64,000 bases of DNA, taken from Bacteroidota bacterium. GTDB taxonomy: Bacteria > Bacteroidota > Ignavibacteria > Kryptoniales > JAKASW01. A program made the position numbers and the translations under genes. Each line of letters starts with the position of its first letter. Position 1 is the first letter of the stretch. Where the stretch lies: the NCBI GenBank assembly GCA_023480735.1, contig JAMCXB010000067.1, positions 19,801-83,800 of the forward strand, written 5' to 3'. Of this stretch, positions 10,891 to 18,439 are shown piece by piece. The notes under the pieces were generated by a model that saw only the letters and a program-made list of their open reading frames with translations, was not told where the DNA came from and did no database searches.

Positions 10891-11124
10891 TTACGGCTTC
10901 AGTGCCATAATTATGGCGATGACTTCGGCGAACAATGTGACACCCTCGATCAGAGCCGCGGCAATGATCATGGTGGTCCTAAGGTCGGCCTGAGCTTCGG
11001 GTTGACGACCGCTTGCTTCCAAAGCCGCTGCGGCGAGCCTGCCAATACCCAAACCGCCTCCGATTACTGCTAGTCCGGCAGCGAGGCCGGCTGCTAAGTG
11101 AACTAGTTGATCTTGTGCTACCAT
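10891..11124 (-). CDS. atpE: ATP synthase F0 subunit c
   Basis: Ring-forming proteolipid. Two membrane helices are visible in 77 residues: the glycine-rich first helix (HLAAGLAAGLAVIGGGLGIGRLAAAAL), the polar loop EASGRQPEAQADL, and the second helix with the ion-binding glutamate in AALIEGVTLFAEVIAI. The position that carries Gln in Na+-type rings is Ile here (GGGLGIGRL), and the Ser/Thr next to the glutamate in Na+ rings is Gly, so H+ coupling is more likely. That is an inference from known Na+ signatures. A GGAGG site precedes the ATG. Confidence 0.95.
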   Translation of the reverse strand: MVAQDQLVHLAAGLAAGLAVIGGGLGIGRLAAAALEASGRQPEAQADLRTTMIIAAALIEGVTLFAEVIAIIMALKP

Positions 11125-11148
11125 TTAAAACCTCCAGTATTTCTTCTT

Positions 11149-12054
11149 TTAATGTTCTTGATGGATTGCCATCCCGACAAACAAGGCCGTCAGGATCGTG
11201 AAAATGTAAGCTTGAATAAACGCAACGAGTACTTCCAAAAGCTCTATGAATAGCGCAAAACCTATCGCAAGGGGTGCGATCAACACCGTACCGAAGACGA
11301 ATATCAGGCCGATGAAGGAAAATATTGCTATGTCACCGGCGACGAGGTTCGCAAAAAGACGGACGCAGAGGGCAAAAGGTTTTGTGAAGAGACCCAGGAT
11401 TTCAACTACTGCCAAAATGGGCAGAGCAAAAATCGGGACGCCCTTGGGTATGAGACCTTTGAAATAGCCGAAGAATCCATGATGGATGACTCCAGATATC
11501 TGGATCACGAAGAATGCAATGAGCGCAAGTGACGCGGTGAAATTTATGTCGCCCGACGGCGTCGAAGCATACGGTATCAGCTCGAAGAGATTCGAGAATA
11601 GTATGAAAAAGAAGAGAGTCAGGAAGTAAGGGAGCAGCTTCCGTCCTTTTTCCCCTGTTGCGGGAAGGACAACGTCGTCCCTGATGAAGAGGACTACCAT
11701 TTCTACCGCATTCGCGAACCGACGGGGTATCAGCGATTTCTTGTAGCCTTTCGCCGCCGCCCTCAGAACGAGGAATACTAACAAGCCTGCGATCCACATC
11801 ATGACCACATGTTTCGTCAGCGACATATCGATTGTTAAACCGGCGATATGGATAGGTGAAAAATGAGGCAGATGAATCTCTCCGAAGGGCAGAAAATCCA
11901 ATGTGTGCGAATCCGAGACGTGTTCTATTACCCAGTTGCCGTTAGAGGCGCTGCCTGCATGTGCGACCGCAGCTGCGGCGGTGTCAGAAACGGCTTTCCC
12001 GACGTTAGCAGCCAACATGCTGGCAGAAGACAAAATCGCAGATCCAAATATCAT
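11149..12054 (-). CDS. atpB: ATP synthase F0 subunit a
   Basis: Membrane stator that forms the proton half-channels. The 301-residue protein has an N-terminal extension, then LTKHVVMMWIAGLLVFLVLRAAAKGY and five to six membrane helices. The essential arginine is in the segment FTKPFALCVRLFANLVAGD, followed by the last helices ending FVGMAIHQEH. The N-terminus before the first core helix is longer than in E. coli and may contain an extra membrane or signal-like segment (GSAILSSASMLAANVGKAV). It overlaps the upstream AtpI-like gene by 4 bases. Confidence 0.95.
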   Translation of the reverse strand: MIFGSAILSSASMLAANVGKAVSDTAAAAVAHAGSASNGNWVIEHVSDSHTLDFLPFGEIHLPHFSPIHIAGLTIDMSLTKHVVMMWIAGLLVFLVLRAAAKGYKKSLIPRRFANAVEMVVLFIRDDVVLPATGEKGRKLLPYFLTLFFFILFSNLFELIPYASTPSGDINFTASLALIAFFVIQISGVIHHGFFGYFKGLIPKGVPIFALPILAVVEILGLFTKPFALCVRLFANLVAGDIAIFSFIGLIFVFGTVLIAPLAIGFALFIELLEVLVAFIQAYIFTILTALFVGMAIHQEH

Positions 12055-12488
12055 TGTGCGGTGCCCTTGCCGGTTTTCTTAAAGGCCATTCTCTTATTCA
12101 GAAAAATCACTTCGAATATGGTCATCGTGAAATAAAAAACAATAAGCCCCGTCACAAGGGGGATTATTGGAGTTTTGAAGACTTCAATAAGCAGTATGAA
12201 TATCCCCAAGAGCAGAAGTAACCTGATACCCATTCCCAAGGAAATGCCTTTTAGGAAGACGAGGCTGCTTTGGTCAATAAACTTCTCTATGGTATAGAAC
12301 CCTACGGCTCCGTTCACTACTCCGAGAAGCGCGCCGAGAAAATAAGCACCGCCAAACCCATCGCCAGCGTATTTCCATATGAGAATAATGGAAATCACGG
12401 CTATTGCAATAAGGGAAACAGCTAGAGTCCTCATGGTGCCATTGTGCAGCAACCGGTCGAGAGGATCAACTTTTCTTTCTTGTATCAC
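12051..12488 (-). CDS. AtpI-like ATP synthase accessory membrane protein
   Basis: A 145-residue protein with about four membrane segments (LAVSLIAIAVISIILIW, GGAYFLGALLGVVNGAVGFY, GISLGMGIRLLLLLGIFILLI, IPLVTGLIVFYFTMTIFEVIFL). Size, topology and position directly upstream of atpB fit the AtpI / ATP synthase I chain family, which assists c-ring assembly in other bacteria. Sequence signatures are weak, so the call relies mainly on context. The gene overlaps atpZ by 23 bases and atpB by 4 bases. Confidence 0.72.
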   Translation of the reverse strand: MIQERKVDPLDRLLHNGTMRTLAVSLIAIAVISIILIWKYAGDGFGGAYFLGALLGVVNGAVGFYTIEKFIDQSSLVFLKGISLGMGIRLLLLLGIFILLIEVFKTPIIPLVTGLIVFYFTMTIFEVIFLNKRMAFKKTGKGTAQ

Positions 12489-12729
12489 TCTTACCTAATT
12501 TCTGTACTTCTTTATAAAAGTTGTAAAAGCCACCGACTAGCCCTACTGCGGCCCCTGTCAGAATCAGCCATGGTGATGTACCAAAATGATCGTCAAGAAA
12601 ATATCCGAGCAACGTCATACCGGCGACCGAAGCGGCCAACTCCGTGCCCAGTCCCATGAAAGGCGCAAGTTGCCTGTACGCCTCACCCAGGCTTTCTCCG
12701 AAACTCTGTTTCTTCTTCAAATATGTCAC
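12466..12729 (-). CDS. atpZ: AtpZ/AtpI-family F0F1 ATPase subunit
   Basis: A small 87-residue protein with two membrane segments (PFMGLGTELAASVAGMTLLGYFLDD and SPWLILTGAAVGLVGGFYNFYKEV). The GTEL...GYFLDxxFGTSPWL...G...G..GG..NFY pattern is typical of the AtpZ-type (putative F0F1-ATPase subunit) family, thought to work with AtpI in assembly or ion handling. It is the first gene of the atp group proper and starts 3 bases after the bactofilin gene, so all may be one transcript. Confidence 0.82.
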   Translation of the reverse strand: MTYLKKKQSFGESLGEAYRQLAPFMGLGTELAASVAGMTLLGYFLDDHFGTSPWLILTGAAVGLVGGFYNFYKEVQKLGKSDTRKKS

Positions 12730-12732
12730 GCA

Positions 12733-13098
12733 TCATCTGAATAACTCGCTCTTCTGGTCAGGTCTCTTCTCCCCGCTCATGTCGCACTTGCCGTCAAACA
12801 TGGCGCCTTCATCAATAACCAGTTTTGAAGCTCGAATATCGCCTTTGATCCTGGCTTTCGGTTCCAGTACCAGCTTATTCTTGACATTGAGATTGCCGGT
12901 AATCTTCCCGCTGACAGTTACTGCCTGGGCGTCAATGTTGCCGGTGATTTCACCGCTCATTCCAATTACCAGATCTCCGCTCAGGGCAATGTCACCGTTC
13001 ACCTGTCCATCAACTCGAAGACTACCCGAACTCGTAATCTTACCTTCGAAACGAGATCCCTGCGAAACGATGTTGATTTGTCCGTCTTCTTTTGCCAT
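12733..13098 (-). CDS. Bactofilin (DUF583/BacA family)
   Basis: Bactofilins polymerise into cytoskeletal filaments through a right-handed beta-helix. The 121-residue protein has short tails around a regular series of about six turns: TSSGSLRVDGQVNGDIALSGDLVIG, then SGEITGNIDAQAVTVSG, KITGNLNVKNKLVLE and RIKGDIRASKLVIDEGAMFDG. The last turn DEGAMFDGKCDM is the standard family ending. It lies 1 base after an M23 peptidase gene, a common pairing in which the filament localises a cell-wall hydrolase. There is no membrane segment. Confidence 0.93.
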   Translation of the reverse strand: MAKEDGQINIVSQGSRFEGKITSSGSLRVDGQVNGDIALSGDLVIGMSGEITGNIDAQAVTVSGKITGNLNVKNKLVLEPKARIKGDIRASKLVIDEGAMFDGKCDMSGEKRPDQKSELFR

Positions 13099-13099
13099 G

Positions 13100-13981
13100 T
13101 CAATTCTTTGTTAGTAAATAATTTTCCGGGTTTAAGTTCTTGCCGTCCTGCCAAAGCTCAAAGTGAAGATGTGGTCCAGTGCTGGTGACTCCTGTTGAGC
13201 CGACGAGCGCAACCACCTCTCCTCTCGAAACCTTAGTGCCAACACTGACCAGTATGCGTTCGCAGTGTTTGTACACCGTGATGAAGTCCCCTGCATGGGC
13301 TATCATCAGTGTATTACCTCCGGCCAGGGTCCAATCTACAAAAATTACTTCGCCTGGAGCGGGTGCCACTACGGGTGAACCTATTGGTGCGGAGATGTCG
13401 ACTCCGTAATGCTGTATTTGATAATTAACGCCACGAGTTATATACCCGTTTGCGGGCATCATCAAGGGGAGTATGGAACCAATATCGTTACTGGGCTGGG
13501 CCGAAGCATAGGGTTCAGATGGTACCTTCGCGTACGAGGAGCCATTCTCTTCGGGAATCTCTTTTGCAGCTTGTTGCTGAGGAACCTCAACAGGTTGGCT
13601 GTTTGCCGCCTGTGACGAAGATTGGTCTTCTGTCGTGTCTGTCGAAGCGCTGCCTCCAAGGATCTTCCTGAGTCTCTCATTGTAGGCAGAGAGATAAGTC
13701 ATCTGCTGCTCGACTTCACCGACTTTTGACTCCAGCCTCTGTACCTTTTCAAGCTGTTCACGCTGAGTGCTGAAGTATCCAGGCAGTACCAGTCTTCCTA
13801 CGGGCGTATATATCAGAGCTACAACGCTTAACGCACCAATAACTACAAATCCAAAAAGAACAACGAATGCCAACTGAAATTTTGACGCCATGAAGGTCCG
13901 CGACGGTCTTCCAGTGTCAGAGATTACTACAAACGTCAGCTTTGGTGACGCCGTCTTCGCATGCGGTGATTTATGTTGCAT
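13100..13981 (-). CDS. M23 (LytM-type) peptidase, membrane-anchored
   Basis: Predicted periplasmic peptidoglycan endopeptidase. The 293 residues have a basic cytoplasmic N-terminus, one membrane helix (about residues 31-56, FQLAFVVLFGFVVIGALSVVALIYTPVG), a coiled-coil segment (REQLEKVQRLESKVGEVEQQMTYL), a Ser/Gln/Pro-rich linker, and the M23 domain from about residue 175. Zinc ligands appear in HYGVD (HxxxD) and HLHFE (HxH), so it should be active and not a degenerate EnvC/NlpD-like activator. It pairs with the bactofilin gene downstream, suggesting a shape-control module. Confidence 0.93.
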   Translation of the reverse strand: MQHKSPHAKTASPKLTFVVISDTGRPSRTFMASKFQLAFVVLFGFVVIGALSVVALIYTPVGRLVLPGYFSTQREQLEKVQRLESKVGEVEQQMTYLSAYNERLRKILGGSASTDTTEDQSSSQAANSQPVEVPQQQAAKEIPEENGSSYAKVPSEPYASAQPSNDIGSILPLMMPANGYITRGVNYQIQHYGVDISAPIGSPVVAPAPGEVIFVDWTLAGGNTLMIAHAGDFITVYKHCERILVSVGTKVSRGEVVALVGSTGVTSTGPHLHFELWQDGKNLNPENYLLTKN

Positions 13982-14313
13982 CTCAAGCTCTCATAATATA
14001 AAAATGGGCGGCCATAATGTCAATAAAAAGCTTCAAACGCGAAGCATTTTGGCCCTCTTACCCTACCCGACGTACGAGATAGAACAACCACCGTGGCTGG
14101 CTTCAAGGGCCTTCTTGAAATATCGTCACATATTGAATAATCTTACATAAATAAGAAAGGCAATAGTATGTCACAGTACCCATGCTACCGAATCAAGGCA
14201 GCGGGCAGTCTGCACAGCCGTCTTCGTTCACTGGGGAGATCAAACTGCAATTTGGGCACCCCGCAAGCCAAGGGTTCAAACGTCCGTTTTAAACCAACAT
14301 CGAGGAAACCTCA
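13982..14313. other. Intergenic region, 332 bp
   Basis: Divergent spacer between the M23 peptidase gene and the carboxyltransferase gene, so it should hold both promoters. No tRNA, hairpin terminator or conserved ORF was recognised. A short purine-rich GAGGAAACC lies before the ATG at 14314. Confidence 0.5.
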
Positions 14314-15981
14314 ATGAAGGACTCTGGATCATGGATTCAACACGACTCCGGCTACCTGAAGAATGAAGATTTCAACAAGAATCTTCTTCGGAAATTGGAG
14401 GCGGCAATGGAAACTGTTCGTAAAGGCGGAGGCGAGGAGGCCGCAACACGACAGAAGAAGCGGGGGAAATTATTAGCCCGTGAAAGAATCGCGTCGCTCG
14501 TCGATCCCGATACATCATTCCTGGAAATTGGCACCATGGCTGCTTTCGGACATTATGAGGAACATGGCGGAGCACCCTCCGCGGGAATCGTCACCGGAAT
14601 TGGCAAGATTCACGGACGGGATGTGGTGATTGTTGCCAACGACTCAACTGTGAAGGCGGGTGCCTACTTCCCTCTTTCCATAAAGAAGCATTTGCGCGCA
14701 CAGGAAGTGGCGCTTCAAAACAGGATTCCGATCATTTACCTAGTGGATTCAGCAGGCGTGTTTCTACCAATGCAGTCGGAGATTTTTCCGGATAAGTCCG
14801 ATTTCGGAAGAATATTCTATAATAATGCTATTCTAAGCTCCCAGGCGATAGTGCAGATTGCAGCTGTCATGGGACCTTGCGTCGCCGGGGGAGCATACCT
14901 TCCAATAATGAGTGACGAGTCAATAATTGTCGAGGGCACAGGCAGCGTTTTTCTTGCGGGTCCGTATCTTGTGAAAGCGGCGATCGGTGAAGAGACTGAC
15001 GTTGAAGAGCTTGGAGGTGCGGACACTCACTCGTCGATTTCCGGCATCACAGATTACAAAGTAGAATCCGATTCTGAAGCTATTGAACTGATCAGAGAAC
15101 TGGTATCAAAGATCGGCAAAAAGGAAAGCGCCGGCTTCGACCGAGCGGCTCCACATCCGCCAAAATTAGATCCGAAAGAGATCTATGGAATAATCCCGAT
15201 CGATCGAACTAAACCCTATGACATGTACGAAATAATCGGAAGGATTGTTGACAACGGCGAAATCGACGAGTACAAGGCTGCTTACGGCAAATCTTTGATC
15301 TGTGCTTACGCCCGAATCGACGGATGGGCGGTTGGGATTGTCTCAAATCAGCGTACGACTGTCAGGTCCAAGAAGCCTGACAACTCAAACGAGATGCAAA
15401 TTGGGGGGGTGATATATTCGGAGAGCGCGGACAAGGCCGCAAGATTCATCATGAACTGTAACCAAAGACGAATACCACTCGTATTTTTGCAGGATGTTAC
15501 CGGTTTCATGGTCGGAACGCGGGCAGAAAGAGGCGGAATCATCAAGGACGGCGCAAAGATGGTCAATGCAGTAGCTAATTCCACCGTTCCACGGTTTACC
15601 ATCATTGTTGGCAACAGCTTTGGCGCGGGTAATTACGCCATGTGTGGAAAAGCCTACGATCCTCGACTGATTTTTGCGTGGCCCTCCGCAAGAATTGCCG
15701 TGATGGGAGGCGAGCAGGCAAGCCAAACTCTTCTAAGCATCAGGCTGCAGCAAATGGAAAGAGACGGAAGGAAGATTACGGAAGAGGAACAGACGAGCCT
15801 TCTGAAGGAAATCAAAGAGCGGTATGAGATTGAAATGGATCCTAGTTATGCTGCAGCCAGGCTGTGGGTGGATGAAATAATCGATCCCCTTGAAACGCGG
15901 GAAGTCATTTCACGCGGAATAGAAATCGCCGATCAGAATCCGTTTGTCGCTCGGTTTAACGTGGGTGTAATCCAGACTTGA
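14314..15981 (+). CDS. Acyl-CoA carboxylase carboxyltransferase (beta) subunit, methylcrotonyl/propionyl type
   Basis: Transfers carboxyl from biotin to an acyl-CoA. The 555 residues fit the family. Segments include RGKLLARERIASLVDPDTSFLEIG, the N-terminal crotonase-like fold with YLVDSAGVFLPMQSEIFPDKSDFGRIFYNNA, MGPCVAGGAYLPIMSDE, and the C-terminal half with PLVFLQDVTGFMVG and SFGAGNYAMCGKAYDPRLIFAWPSARIAVMGGEQAS. The IFPDKSDFGRIFYN signature and the GNYAMCG segment are closer to methylcrotonyl-CoA carboxylase than to the propionyl type. No biotin carboxylase or biotin carrier gene is next to it, so the partner is elsewhere and the substrate is uncertain. Confidence 0.88.
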   Translation: MKDSGSWIQHDSGYLKNEDFNKNLLRKLEAAMETVRKGGGEEAATRQKKRGKLLARERIASLVDPDTSFLEIGTMAAFGHYEEHGGAPSAGIVTGIGKIHGRDVVIVANDSTVKAGAYFPLSIKKHLRAQEVALQNRIPIIYLVDSAGVFLPMQSEIFPDKSDFGRIFYNNAILSSQAIVQIAAVMGPCVAGGAYLPIMSDESIIVEGTGSVFLAGPYLVKAAIGEETDVEELGGADTHSSISGITDYKVESDSEAIELIRELVSKIGKKESAGFDRAAPHPPKLDPKEIYGIIPIDRTKPYDMYEIIGRIVDNGEIDEYKAAYGKSLICAYARIDGWAVGIVSNQRTTVRSKKPDNSNEMQIGGVIYSESADKAARFIMNCNQRRIPLVFLQDVTGFMVGTRAERGGIIKDGAKMVNAVANSTVPRFTIIVGNSFGAGNYAMCGKAYDPRLIFAWPSARIAVMGGEQASQTLLSIRLQQMERDGRKITEEEQTSLLKEIKERYEIEMDPSYAAARLWVDEIIDPLETREVISRGIEIADQNPFVARFNVGVIQT

Positions 15982-16646
15982 AATCGACCCTTAGCCGGAC
16001 AGTCCTTCCGTTTCTATTGTTAATTTCGCTTGCCGGAAGTGCTTCCGCACAAATCGAGATTATCACCAGATTTTTCGAGCCTAAAGTTTTCAGAGTCACC
16101 AATGACCTTCGGGCATACATACGAAATGATCTCCCTCCCGTATCGTACAACAGAGAGGATGAGCTCAAACACATCGATCTGATCTTCATGAAGGCGATGG
16201 AGCTTTCCGGTAAAGAAATAAGTACGGCTCTACTTGCAAGCTCTTTTGCCGTTCTCAATCGTACCGATATACATCCCGTTGTTCCCCTGCTTGGCATTGT
16301 AACACTTCCCCTCCCTGCCGAAGATTCCTCTGATGCTATAAAGAGAATCGGAAAGTTGCCTAGATATATTTTCCCTGACTCGCCGTACGACAAACGGGGC
16401 GACAGCGATAAGCTGGTCCACTTCTTTGGTTCGGCATACCTGACGTATGAGACCGGGACGAAGAAGCTTCCCGACGCGATCGGAAACTTGATTGAAAAGG
16501 GTGAGGTTGCGTTAAAACTAGATTCTGCTTCAGATCCTCGTGACGTGTTTGCAAATAGGCTGGGTCAGCAATTTGGCTATGCTTTAAGCGATGGGAGGAA
16601 CGTGGTTCCTTCTGATTTCCTCCTGGCGAAATATATTAAGAAGTGA
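15978..16646 (+). CDS. Secreted protein of unknown function
   Basis: Not recognised with confidence. The TTG start overlaps the previous stop (TTGA). The 222 residues begin with a clear signal peptide (LSRTVLPFLLLISLAGSASA, cleaved before QIEII). The C-terminal part has DKLVHFFGSAYLTYE and a later DVFANRLGQQFGYALSDG, a layout reminiscent of DUF2279/YfiM-type envelope proteins, where an H-F-F-x-S-A motif is followed by a D...N..G segment. This resemblance is from memory and weak. The 3' end overlaps the convergent ispD gene by 11 bases. Confidence 0.7.
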   Translation: MKSTLSRTVLPFLLLISLAGSASAQIEIITRFFEPKVFRVTNDLRAYIRNDLPPVSYNREDELKHIDLIFMKAMELSGKEISTALLASSFAVLNRTDIHPVVPLLGIVTLPLPAEDSSDAIKRIGKLPRYIFPDSPYDKRGDSDKLVHFFGSAYLTYETGTKKLPDAIGNLIEKGEVALKLDSASDPRDVFANRLGQQFGYALSDGRNVVPSDFLLAKYIKK

Positions 16647-17322
16647 GCTTCTGGAGCAGCTCCAGATCTTCGGCAGTTGTAATTTTGGGGTTAATATGGC
16701 GCGGCTCCACGACGAATGCCTTCACGCCGATTCGTTCAAGAAGCATAATCTCATCAGTGACCCCAGTGAGATCACCGAGCTGTCCGTATGCGCGGCTCAG
16801 GAGCCCGGCAGTCATGACTTGCGGAGTCTGGGCGGCAAAGAGTCTTGAGCGGTCAACCGTAGACTCGCAGAAGTTATTCTCGTCTACCATCTTCAAAGTG
16901 TCTTTCACGGGTGCAGCAAGGAAGGCTGCTCCGAACTTCCAGCCGGCCGAGATGACTTCCTCCAGATCTTCCGCGGACAACAACGGTCGGGCTGCATCAT
17001 GAATACAGACCAGGTCGTCGTCGTTGACCATGCTTCGGAGAAATTCAAATGCATTTTTGACTGATAGAGGTCTCTCGGCGCCGCCTTCTACAACCGCTGT
17101 AAGCCTCCTGAGTTCTGTTGGTTGCACAATTCTTTGGAAGTTCAATATATCGGTTTGAGGGGCAGCCAGGCAGATATGCTTGAGACCATGGAGTTTCGCG
17201 AATAGGTTGAGAAGGCGGCGAATGATCGGCTCACCGCCTATCTCAATTAAGGGTTTTGAGACTCCTCCAAGACGTCTTCCCGAGCCTGCGGCAGGAATTA
17301 TTACACCAATCCCCTTTCCCAT
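16636..17322 (-). CDS. ispD: 2-C-methyl-D-erythritol 4-phosphate cytidylyltransferase
   Basis: Third step of the MEP isoprenoid pathway: CTP + MEP to CDP-ME. The 228 residues carry the nucleotide loop PAAGSGRRLGGVSKPLIEIGG, HDAARPLLSAEDL (D-A-A-R-P motif) and the TPQVM segment with a later TDE (VTDEIMLLERIG). The usual KQ of the first loop reads KP here (SKPLIEIGG), a common variant. It starts 1 base after queA and overlaps the convergent secreted-protein gene by 11 bases at its 3' end. Confidence 0.92.
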   Translation of the reverse strand: MGKGIGVIIPAAGSGRRLGGVSKPLIEIGGEPIIRRLLNLFAKLHGLKHICLAAPQTDILNFQRIVQPTELRRLTAVVEGGAERPLSVKNAFEFLRSMVNDDDLVCIHDAARPLLSAEDLEEVISAGWKFGAAFLAAPVKDTLKMVDENNFCESTVDRSRLFAAQTPQVMTAGLLSRAYGQLGDLTGVTDEIMLLERIGVKAFVVEPRHINPKITTAEDLELLQKLTS

Positions 17323-17323
17323 T

Positions 17324-18364
17324 CTACAGAATCAGCATACCGTCGCCGTAGCTGTAAAAGCGATAGCCCTCTTTAATCGCCTTCTTATAGGCTCGCATCA
17401 TGAACTCATGCCCCGCAAAGGCACTCACAAGCATTATTAGGGTTGTCTCAGGAAGATGGAAATTTGTTACGAGGTGGTCAACTATTTTAAAATCGTAAGG
17501 CGGGTAGATGAACTTGTCTGTCCATCCCCTTCCAGCTTTCACGTGATTGTCGGTTGTCACGTTGGACTCGAGGACCCGAACTACGGAGGTGCCGACTGCG
17601 AACACGCTCCTCTTCGAGTCTATCGCCTGATTTATTCCCTTCGCAGATTCAAAGGGAACCTCATAGAACTCGGAATCCATCCTGTGCTTGGTGAGATCTT
17701 CGACGTCCACCGTCCTGAACGTCCCTATACCAATGTGAAGCACGACGGGAAGAACCTTAACCCCTTTTCGTTCAAGCTTCGCAAACAGGCGGTTAGAAAA
17801 GTGAAGACCTGCTGTAGGGGCCGCCACAGCGCCCACTATCTTTGCATAGATTGTCTGGTAGTCTTCTTTGTCTTTCTCGGTAGGCTCTCTCTTGATATAG
17901 TGAGGCAGCGGCATCTGCCCGATCTTATCAAGAATCTTATAGATATCGCCCTTGTAGTTGAACTTTATCGTCCTACCGCGGCTCGTAGTATTGTCGATCA
18001 CCTCTGCGTAGATCTTCTCATCATCAAAATAGATCTTGTTGCCGATCCGAACCTTTCTGGCAGGTTCAACGACTACATCCCAAATGCCCTCATCGTGGTT
18101 CAACTCCCTAAGGAGAAGTACCTCAATCTTGGCGTTGGTTTTCTCTTTTCGTCCGAGGAGACGGGCAGGAAACACCTTTGTTTCGTTGACAACCAGGACA
18201 TCTCCCTTTTGAAAGTACTCTGAGATCTCGTGGAAGATCTTGTCTTCAATTGTCTGCTCCTTACGGTTCAAGACCATCAGCTTCGCATGGTCACGGGGCT
18301 GGGCAGGAGTCTTGGCAATCAGATTTCGTGGAACCGGGTACTTGAAGTCAGAAAGTTTCATCAT
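17324..18364 (-). CDS. queA: S-adenosylmethionine:tRNA ribosyltransferase-isomerase
   Basis: Makes epoxyqueuosine in tRNA by transferring the ribosyl part of SAM to preQ1. The 346 residues start at FKYPVPRNLIAKTPAQPRDHAKLMVL (typical LPxxLIAqxPxxpRDxsRLmvl), with VVNETKVFPARLLGRKE, PLPHYIKREPTEKDKEDYQTIYAKIVGAVAAPTAGLHF and the C-terminal IYPPYDFKIVDHLVTNFHLPETTLIMLVSAFAG. All main family blocks are present. It lies between ppdK (75-base gap with a hairpin) and ispD. Confidence 0.96.
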   Translation of the reverse strand: MMKLSDFKYPVPRNLIAKTPAQPRDHAKLMVLNRKEQTIEDKIFHEISEYFQKGDVLVVNETKVFPARLLGRKEKTNAKIEVLLLRELNHDEGIWDVVVEPARKVRIGNKIYFDDEKIYAEVIDNTTSRGRTIKFNYKGDIYKILDKIGQMPLPHYIKREPTEKDKEDYQTIYAKIVGAVAAPTAGLHFSNRLFAKLERKGVKVLPVVLHIGIGTFRTVDVEDLTKHRMDSEFYEVPFESAKGINQAIDSKRSVFAVGTSVVRVLESNVTTDNHVKAGRGWTDKFIYPPYDFKIVDHLVTNFHLPETTLIMLVSAFAGHEFMMRAYKKAIKEGYRFYSYGDGMLIL

Positions 18365-18396
18365 TTCATAATCCCTTTTTAGAGTTTTTAATAAGG

Positions 18397-18425
18397 TGTC
18401 CCGTCCTGTATCTCAGGACGGGACA
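18397..18425 (-). terminator. Hairpin terminator after ppdK
   Basis: A 12-bp perfect stem (TGTCCCGTCCTG at 18397-18408, CAGGACGGGACA at 18414-18425) with a 5-base loop, directly downstream of the ppdK stop. On the minus strand it is followed by A/T-rich sequence but not by a clean T run, so it may be a weak terminator or attenuator before queA. Confidence 0.65.
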
Positions 18426-18439
18426 CGGGGACTACGCAG

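Noticed and set aside
14160..14313. Possible tRNA-like sequence (AGGGTTCAAACG near 14271)
   Set aside because: Only the T-loop-like word is present; no acceptor or anticodon stem can be formed.
17456..18223. 255-codon open frame on the + strand
   Set aside because: Antisense to queA, with no recognised domain.
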